A DNA stretch of 64,000 bases from Formicarius rufipectus (taxonomy: Eukaryota; Chordata; Aves; Passeriformes; Formicariidae): assembly GCA_013399695.1 (NCBI GenBank), contig VXAU01001692.1, forward strand, positions 41,942 to 105,941. Direction: 5' to 3'. The stretch's first letter is position 1. Every line of letters begins with the position of its first letter. Both the position numbers and the translations under genes were made by a program. This document shows, one piece after another, positions 55,601 through 64,000 of the stretch. The notes beneath the pieces are model-generated. The model ran no database searches. It was not told the DNA's origin and saw only the letters and a list, made by a program, of their open reading frames with translations.

Positions 55601-58478
55601 GCTGACTAACTCGAGGCAGGATTATGTAAAGGACAGCCTTTATTCCCATAGATATTAAGTAATTACCAGTTAATGACACAAGCAGCTATAGGATCTGGGC
55701 TGTGGTGAGTTCATTTCAGAAGACAGGTTCATGTTGCAGACGCTGCTACAGATACACAGTAAATACAGGCAGACACAACTTCATGTTTTGCCACTGCAGA
55801 CAGAGAAAGGCTCTCTCACATGCAGTGTTCATCATCCACATGCAAAATCCAATGTTCTCAATTTGATATCACACACAAGCTCACTAAAGAGATGGGAGAA
55901 ACAGTGAGCAAGGGTTGACATCTTTATGGCTGCTCCCCTCTGGCACCCCAAGTCACCAGTCAGTTCTCAAAACTACAGCTGGTATTTGAAAAATGCAGAT
56001 AAAACAATACATTGGAATTAATGTTCTGTGGGGCTACTCTTCCCTTCCAGAGATTGCTGATCCTGGGTTTTCAATATTCTTGCACTGATACTGAACGCTG
56101 AGCTGACATTCCTGGGCAAGTACCTGTCAAAATGGTTCATGTCAATTTAACCACTTACCTGATTTCTCTCTTAAGCAACCAATTGACATTTGATATTCTT
56201 ACGTCCATTTAAGTAGTTCTGAACACTACAAACTACAACTTATCGTATCTGGACAGCTGTCTGATGTATGGTCCTTCCACAAACAAGAACACTGCAATTT
56301 ACTTTTATTAAAACACTGTTTCACAACAATAAGCACCACGACTGCACCCTCAGTTAACCTTCACAAAAATGAAGCCAAAGAACACACAGGTTGAGTCCTC
56401 TTGGTACATGAGGCAATGTTACAAACTTTCTCTGTATGGTAGAAAAGAAAGCTTTACTCATCTCAGTAACCACTGGAAAAACACAAACAACTTTTATAAC
56501 CAGCCTGCAGCCATCACATATTCAATGCCTGATAAACAAAAATAATTATGACTAAATTTTCCCAAAGTACAAGACAATCTTGTGCAGCAAGGAGCTGTCA
56601 TTTGCAGAACTGGAACTGACAACTGAAGCACATGCAAAATTCACATGAATTCCAGTAAACCAAGCGCCTGTTCTTCTTGACATGTACTTCATCCTGAAGA
56701 AATCCATTGAATGGAGACCCATAAGCTCAACTACAATAGGTATCCCTTGCACTGCACACTCCCAATTTTCACGTATTCTATCTCAGGCCACTCAATCATG
56801 TTTTCAGTGTTCCGTCTTCGCCATGTGCTTCAAGATTCCTTCCTTCCCCATTTCTCCTGTCTTAATAATCCTGCAGAAATAACACCTCATCCTCATCTCA
56901 AACCAAGAAACACCCACTGTAATTAAACACTCTGATTAATTAGAATATAAAACAGAATTGTTGCATTTATTCATCATGCGCTTTCAGGATGGGGTCCTTG
57001 CTCAAGCATTAAATACCAACTATTAAAACAAAGCAAAAGAAACTTCAAAACAGAAGATTAATAAATGCATTTGTTTGCTGATGTAAAAGGTCACACCCAA
57101 TCAAGATGGCAAAGTATTCTAAGCCACCTTCTTGGGAATGATCTCTTAAGATCTCTTGTCAATCCAAAAGGACAAGAAAAAAAAAATCACACAAGTGGAT
57201 CTGATGAATGCAACAGTAATTCAATAATCTGTTCCCAGGCCAACCAATAGACGTCAGACAGAAATATCAACATTTAAAGTGATTAATTGAGTTTATCTGA
57301 AGGCTTAGAGCAAACTGAAAGTCATCCTGGGCTTTCTGCCCCTCTCAGAGCCCAGGCTAGTGGCAGCTATTCTCTCCAAGGCCTGGATAAACAGGTCTGT
57401 GCAGGCTGTGCTGCTGCCAAAGCAGCAGAAAGCCCAATGCAGCTCCTGAGCCATCATTTCAAAGAAAAACTCTCACAGCAGAGAGCCCTGCCTGATCTGT
57501 GATCCACCAAAAGCTCAAGATGGGGCAGTATAAGGGCTTAAAAATTTAACTATTCTAGAAAAACAATTACAAGAGATACATTTATCCAAGCTACTGAACT
57601 TACCCTAACAAATCCTAAATGTCAAGCACCCATCTCAAAGACTCCCTTTTCCCCTGGTTCCCCTGCCATGCTGTGCTCCAAACAGGTGATGCTCAGAAGT
57701 CACCATGACCAGGGGTCACAGTTTGGAAGCAGATCAATCAGCCCAAAAGCCCATCTCCCCTCCACCCCTGATTTGAAACAAAACTGACTGACAGCCTACC
57801 TGCCACATGACACCATTAGTTTTATTCATGATTTTGGAAAGGGAAAAGTTCAACTGGGTTAGGGATTTCCCTGGAAGAAAATCTTGGTTAATTAGTAATC
57901 CCCATGTTTTACTGAAGGCAAAGGAGAGTAACTTAGGGGCTAAGCTGAAACCTAATGCTAAAACATGAAATGTTAAAAACACATGAGATATCAGTTGGCC
58001 ACTGTCTACCAGTCAGTAAAAGACCTTTTTTTCACGAGGGAATATATCTTTTCTGCAGGATGGGTGTGTTAGGCACCTTACAGAAGGTCAGAAGAACCTG
58101 CTACACATGTCTTTTCTCACCTACCACCAGCATTCTGACAAACACAATATGGTAATTTAACCATAAGTACCTACTCTCAGTCTAGGACAATTTTCCTTCA
58201 GATTGGGATGCTCTGGAAGAGCTAAAGATGAAAATAATTTGGAAAAAAACCGGCACAACTCCCTCTTAAAAGTGAAGGGCAAAAACTTCCAAGTGGTTTC
58301 GTCCCATGAAAAACAATTAAGAACTAACAAGATCCAACACAAGATCAATTATTTTATTTATGTTTTATCATAAGTGTTTTCTGTCTGCATTTGAGCAGAA
58401 GATGCATAATATGCAAAATGCAATAATGCAAAAACTGAGAAAATGTTCAAGAATTTTATAAAACTTTCAAATAATCCC

Positions 58479-58508
58479 CATTACTTAAGAAAACATTCTT
58501 AAGTAATG
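58479..58508. repeat. Perfect inverted repeat, 11-bp arms, 8-base loop
   Basis: CATTACTTAAG at 58479-58489 and CTTAAGTAATG at 58498-58508 are exact reverse complements around AAAACATT. Confidence 0.9.
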
Positions 58509-61500
58509 AGTTGCAAGAGTAAAAGGAAGACCTTATCCTCTGATGGGATGTGTTTCCATATATCTCACTTGCTCAGCATTCCTCCAAAAATATGTAAAAC
58601 AAAATCTCTGGACCTTCACAACAAAAAGCTACTTGTTGGGGAAAAGAAATAAAGAAACTATCTGTACTGTAAGAAACATCTGTATAAATTATAAACTATA
58701 GCATATCATCATAATTAAATTAACACCTAAATCCAAATATTAATTCACCTGTACCCCGTGGACTCAGAAGCACCACTGGTTTACAACTGTGGTAACAAAG
58801 TTTCTATAAAAATACTATTTACATCATTTGAAAGTTAAACTCATCTTCACTTTATCCCAGACCAAGGTCATAGGAGATATCAATGAGAGTTTTTATTTAA
58901 GATCACCTCTCAGGCCAGGCATTGTTCAAAAACATCCTAAATTTATCTCAGAACTTGACCAAATCACTGATTTCTGAAACTTTGTGGAATGTATCCCATT
59001 CCACACATGAACATTCCCATTAGGAAGATAAGAGGACTTTAGATGGTGTTTGCATGGCTGCTCTTAGGAAAGAGAGTGTCCACAGCAGTTCAATGAAAGC
59101 TCTCCGCTCAAGAGAAGCTTCAGAGCTGAACTAAGAGTCCTCAAACAAGATGTAGAAGTTATTTTTCTTGCCTCATGAAGTTTTCAGTGTGAACCAAACC
59201 TAAGAAAGGGTCTTTTATTCCATGTAAGTCAGATTTGCCTCTGTTTGTGATAAAAGAATCACCCATCCCTCAACAACAGCATAATATTTTAAAGGAATCA
59301 CCACAAATGTTGTAAGAACTCACAATGACCTACTAAGGTTGAAGCTCTGCAGCCTCCTGACCCACAGGATGGGAGCCCCAGCTGTGAACTCCAACAAACA
59401 CCAGTTCAGCTATGGAGCTGCTCCCAGTTTTATGACTGTGTATTCACTGCCCTGCCCTCCACACCAACCCTTCTGTCCAGAGAATGTTGCAGGGATGGTC
59501 TGAGCTCTGAGCAGAGGACAGTGTCCCAGCAGCTGCATCCAAGCTGTATTCCAGCATCCTCCAAGGCAAGGGATGAAGAGAGGAGAGCATCCCCATGTCA
59601 CTACGGGAGAGCAGCTGGGTAGCCCCAATAGAAATCAGAACACAAGAACTTGTGATTCTCCACTAATGGTCAAATGAACCCTTCCCATTCCCCACCAGAC
59701 TGCAACTGGTTGCCTGGTGAAACCTATGTGCAAATTTGTACCTAAATATAGATGTTCTGCTAAGTTTGGCGAATCTCTCCTTCCCAAGGGATTGCACCAC
59801 ATATTTATGTAATTATACAGTAGTATTTCACATCTTTACTTTCTACACCTATCATTAGAAAACAGTTGCTGACATTTATTTTAGGTCAGGTACTCAACTG
59901 GGTCAAGCTGCACTGAAGGGAGACCTGAGTTCTGCAAGAAACCTCAGAAATCGGTTCATTTTAAAGTGTCATTGCATAATTAGTATTAATCATAACTGCA
60001 CTGATTGTTTCTGGCTACAACAGGACAGACTTGCAAAGTTACTGAGATATCATCCAAGATTTTTCCAAAAGTTAGATGCCTAATCAGGCTGGAAATAAGT
60101 GAATAATCTACTAACCAGCTCTCTGCATCCTGAAGAGTCACCTCAATAGTTTTGGAAACCTGAAAATGTTATCCCTTGATGTCTTCTAATCAGTGAATAA
60201 TTCCTGCAAGAACATTTTCCATTTTGTTCCATCTCTTACCTCCTCAACTTTGAAAGAGCTAGTGGAAACTAGAAAAACATCAACTGCTGAACTGAAAGCT
60301 ACATTTTTCAGAGAAAAGGCTTTTCTGCCTAATATTATCTACCTGAATTTGCACCTACTTTTTGAATTTCTATTCCTTATGGTAAAGAAAATGCTATTTA
60401 CATTGTTTCTAATATAATACAGAAAACTAAAATGTGAGTACTACACTAACCTCAGAAGTCAGATTGTGTACACTATTTACAAAGCAGACCCACGCTAGGA
60501 AGGTTCAATAACACAGCAATGACTTTAACAGGCAACATTGCCAATTTGAGACAATTATCTATTTACTCTGAATTTAAAACCCAGTTTAAAAATTCAGAAG
60601 TCTCTGAGTGGGGAAGGGGACCCCAGGCAAAATCTCCAGGTACTGAACTGCTCTGGAGTACATGTCAGAGGACTATTCATTCTGCTCCTTGTAGGAGGGA
60701 TGTTATGTCTGATCTTTAATTATGCTTTATGTAAATATCCCCAGAGGCTTATGCAATAGGTACAGGCTTAAGTAAGGCAAGGTGGTGAAGGTAGCTCTGG
60801 AGAGGGAAGCTGAGAGCTGAGCTGACTCCATAGCCAAGGGCTGGGTGAGCTCCAGTTGTCATTGAAGTCCTCCAAGCCCCTCAATTACAGAATAGAGGAG
60901 ATTTGCTACATTTATACACTCCCTGCCAAAAGCCACTTAGCAAACCAAGCTCCCAGATCCCCTGGATCTGTCGGCACAGCTGGCTTCTCCTACTTGATTT
61001 ACAACAGCTCAGCAAACGCCCCATCCACGAGCATTAACAAGCCCACATTTATCACCTGCTTCAACTTTCGCTACCCTTTGCTGCCATGGGGGTTTCAGAG
61101 GAGGCCACCAAAGACACACACTGCTCGTCACTGCCCTTCCAGCACACCTTCACCTTGACCTACAGCCCTCACAGCCAGCGTGGAGGAGGCTCTTTAATGC
61201 TCCTGCCTTTGACACCACTTGAAGAGCCAGCAAAATTCACAAGGAGCGGCAATAACAACACTTAAAGTCACACCAAAAATCTCACTCTAAACAAGTTGTG
61301 TTCAAGGCTGTGTTCAAACCCTGATCAAGCTTAGAAGGCAATCAAGCAATTATTTGTACTGAGGTCAAAACAGCTCATCTCTCAGATGGTGGAAGCTGCT
61401 CCAAGTGCCCAGGAGATCCAGAGTTCCCTGTTCCACACCGGAATGGCACAGCCCTCCTCTTCCCTTCATGCCCAAAGGTGTACTTCAGCTTGCAATTGTT

Positions 61501-62276
61501 TCTATTTGCATGTGATAATTTTAACTGGTAATTCTAGAAAATATTCTGCACACCTGCATGTAAATTCCACCTGGTGGACCTGACACAGCCAATTTGTACA
61601 TGATCCACTTCAGATCCTGGTTCCCCCAACCAGCAGCCTGGCCACTACCATAGGAAGAAACTAAGCTAGACCAAAAAGCTTTCATTTTCTCCCAATTCTG
61701 CAAGGCAGGATAAATGTGGCACACCCTCTTTACCTGTAAAATGGGGACAGTACTCTCCACTGCAAAGCACTTGGAGATCTGATCTAAAAAATGCAATATA
61801 TTTTCAAAAAGGTTAGGCTAAAATACACTGCTCTTTTCATTCTCTAGATAAATGCTCTGTTACATTCTTTGTCCTGTGCTTCCCTGATGATTTTCTTTTC
61901 TACCCAATCTCCATTTTGACTAATTCAATTATTTTAGTATATTAAACTCAGATTAATACAGGGATACAAACCCTAAATACCACCACAGGCATGCAGCAGA
62001 GCTTACAGAATATTGTATCATTATTTTTACGACTTCAAAAGTAGAAAGAAGAGTACAGATCAAGGCAGCATGGCAAATAATCACTTCTATTCTTTTTTAA
62101 TTCTCCCTTCTAGTTCTCACCAATTCCACCTACTGGTAATGGCTGAAGGCATACACCCAAATCAGTGACTCATGGCACAAGACCACAGTCCAAACAGTCA
62201 CTGACTAGGTTCTCAAAGCAGTGCTGCTCAAGAATTGCAATGTTCCATCCCAAGACCTTAACTGCATTTGCTTTGC

Positions 62277-62327
62277 AAAAAAAAAAAAAAAAAAGAAAAA
62301 AAGAAAAAAAAAACACCAAAAAAACAC
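62277..62327 (+). repeat. Poly(A)-rich tract
   Basis: An 18-base A run followed by AAAAAG units and CACCAAAAAAACACC. It resembles a degenerate A-rich tail, but no element body is recognised upstream. Confidence 0.85.
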
Positions 62328-62678
62328 CACTGGCAACAGGTGCTATTTTAGTTCTCAGAAAAAAAAAAGGGAAAAAAAATTGCCCCTTGGTGCTCCCAGG
62401 CATTCCCTGTAGCCCAGTACAGCAGCACGGATGTGAGGCACGTTCTTCCCTCTCATGCTTCTTCCCCAGGTAACTCTCCACAACCAGAAACACAAGACAG
62501 AAGAATTCCCCGGGCAATTTCAGTTCTGAGATGAGCCCACCTCCTCTCCATGTGTTCTGGAAATCTCCAAGTGCTTTAATTCCAACTTATTTTTTCTAGC
62601 CTGTATTTTAAATAAGAAAGCTTTTCCCAGGTTTTTCAAAGGAGTCATTTAACTTTAACAGTTGTTTAGGAACCTTGG

Positions 62679-62715
62679 TTTTTTTTTTTTGGTTTTTTTT
62701 TTTTTTTTTTTTTTT
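62679..62715 (+). repeat. Double poly(T) tract
   Basis: Twelve T, GG, then 23 T in intron 1. It lies about 400 bp from the A-rich tract at 62277-62327. The two could be intramolecularly complementary in RNA, but no other symmetry was seen. Confidence 0.85.
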
Positions 62716-63879
62716 ACCTTAATGCCAACCTCCCAGACACATTATTTATAATAGGCTGTCTTTCTTAATACTTGCTATTAGTCAAGAGTGCTTAGTAAAC
62801 ACCTTAGCTGTCCATTCTTCACATCCTTTAAATAATGGGGTGGGTTCAGGATAAACTTTCAAAGCAGGACTCTGCTCACCTTGTAAAGAGCCACAAACAC
62901 CTTAATACAGCCCATTTCCCATAACCTTTCAGGTTATGTAGCTACTGTTTTTTATCTTCAAGGATACATTAAAATGTGACAAAAGACCTCCTAGAGAGCA
63001 GAAGCTCAGCAATTATTTGAGTCTTATTCTACCTAGAGTAGGTCATCCCCTCCCCAAACTAGGCATGTACTGGAACACCTAATCCCATATGGGACTGAAC
63101 ATGTATGTTCAGAACACCAATTACACAAGGAACATTCACATGCTAGTGCTTATCTGCCTGATCATTAGATTTTTGGTGTAGTTAACTGCCCTGCTGTTAA
63201 CACCATTTCTAATGTAGGTTAGGTGGTCACGAGCAAAATGCAAATGTGGGTCTGTGTCAGTGCAATCACATTTTTATTCAGATAAGATGTGTCACTGGAG
63301 GTGCCACGGAGGGCTGGACAGAAGGGGATAATCAGTAGAAGGCAAAAAAATGTAACCCTGGGAGGGTGAATGCAGACTGCCCTTCCTCCAGCTCTTCACA
63401 AGGCATGGGGGAGGCACCCACTACTGGACCCCAACCTAAAAATGGTGTCACCTTGGCTAATTCCTTCCTCCTGCAGAAAAACACACTGCAACAGGCCTGG
63501 AAGCACCAGCCACCTTCTCCTGCTTCCCACTAAATCTCCGGAAGAGCTGCAATGTTCCTTTGACCCCAAGTCTTTTTGCTCAAAGAGACAACGAAGATTC
63601 CCCTTTTTGGTGGAGGAGGAGCGGGTAGCAGTGACAGATAAAAGCCTTCATTTGCCTTCTCTCCCAAGGCTACATAAAGCAGTATTGGATTCAAGTTCAC
63701 GGGTCCAACAACGCTCCATCAGGGCTGGGACAAGGCCCCGGTTCGTCCCTCCCCCACAGCCTTCCCTTGAAACTCCCCGCAGGTTTAGAAGATCAAAGGA
63801 AGGCACCTCCATTACCCTCTCTTCCATTTTGTTGGGCAAGAGATATTGCTATTGCACAAAAGCGTGTGCGCACAGATAT

Positions 63880-64000
63880 ACCTACACAGCGCCGAATTTT
63901 ATCAGCGCCCGGGCACCCCGAGCGCGGGGCACACACGGTGGGCGGGGTGGGGGGGACACCACACACACCGGCGGCTCCACTTTGTTCTCCGCCGGCTGCG
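63880..64000. promoter_or_regulatory. Edge of a CpG-rich region, probably the ANKHD1 promoter island
   Basis: The last 100 bases hold about twelve CpG dinucleotides, with GGGCGGGGTGGGGGGGA and CCGGCGG-type motifs, in contrast to the CpG-poor introns. Its position, upstream of exon 2 on the minus strand, fits the boundary of the CpG island of ANKHD1 exon 1. GGGCGGGG at about 63941-63948 is an Sp1/KLF-type GC box. The expected exon 1 end (an EVSE-like coding motif followed by GT) is not present, so the exon itself lies beyond the window. Confidence 0.6.

Larger units (their letters stand above)
50038..64000 (-). other. ANKHD1 intron 1 (partial)
   Basis: At least 13.9 kb upstream of exon 2, ending at its acceptor CCAACAG. 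It contains a 31-bp tandem duplication (52580-52641), a perfect inverted repeat (58479-58508), A- and T-rich tracts near 62277-62327 and 62679-62715, and a rise in GC and CpG content over the last ~120 bases. No ANKHD1 exon 1 coding sequence is visible, and no frame resembles another known gene. Confidence 0.8.

Noticed and set aside
62165..62517. Lys-rich and Phe-rich frames around 62277
   Set aside because: Translations of a poly(A)-rich tract on the two strands, without coding character elsewhere.
63900..64000. ANKHD1 exon 1 inside the GC-rich end
   Set aside because: The minus strand has no EVSE-like coding motif followed by a GT donor in these bases. Only the edge of the CpG-rich region is present.

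Overview
This window is vertebrate nuclear DNA, most likely from a passerine bird. Coding sequence is sparse and split by long introns with canonical GT-AG splice sites. Two short 3' ends of CR1 retrotransposons, the dominant avian LINE, are present. A short element with a tRNA-Ile-like head and a CR1-like tail matches the architecture of TguSINE1, a SINE family described from songbirds. No prokaryotic features, viral genes, CRISPR arrays or intact transposases were seen.

The only protein-coding gene I can support is ANKHD1 (ankyrin repeat and KH domain containing 1), on the minus strand. Thirteen consecutive internal exons lie between 50037 (5'-most) and 6788 (3'-most). They join without a phase conflict into 1,939 nt, or 646 codons plus one base. 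The product starts in the conserved acidic leader just after the variable N terminus, runs through a conserved helical region and carries the complete first block of 15 ankyrin repeats. It then enters the proline-rich linker after that block. Signature residues in the leader, in repeats 13-15 and in the linker favour ANKHD1 over its paralogue ANKRD17. The first exon lies beyond base 64000. The last ~120 bases are CpG-rich, so the promoter island probably starts there. The second ankyrin block, the KH domain and the 3' UTR lie beyond base 1 (the gene runs right to left).

Layout from low to high coordinates: 1-6787 is intron; 6788-8632 holds four exons; 8633-17649 is a 9 kb intron with a CR1 fragment; 17650-24948 is an exon-dense core of eight exons; 24949-27432 is an intron with the SINE; 27433-27589 is one exon; 27590-49883 is a 22 kb intron with a second CR1 fragment and a 1.35 kb minisatellite; 49884-50037 is one exon; 50038-64000 is first-intron sequence leading to the CpG-rich edge.

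Points most worth a second look: the minisatellite, with thirteen identical 100-bp units each built from four variant subunits; a 210-bp intron (19394-19603) with a length divisible by three and no in-frame stop; the exon 3 acceptor, with a perfect TACTAAC branch motif but no downstream polypyrimidine tract; the SINE, about 240 bp from an exon; and several perfect short inverted repeats in the introns. I found no convincing new gene system.
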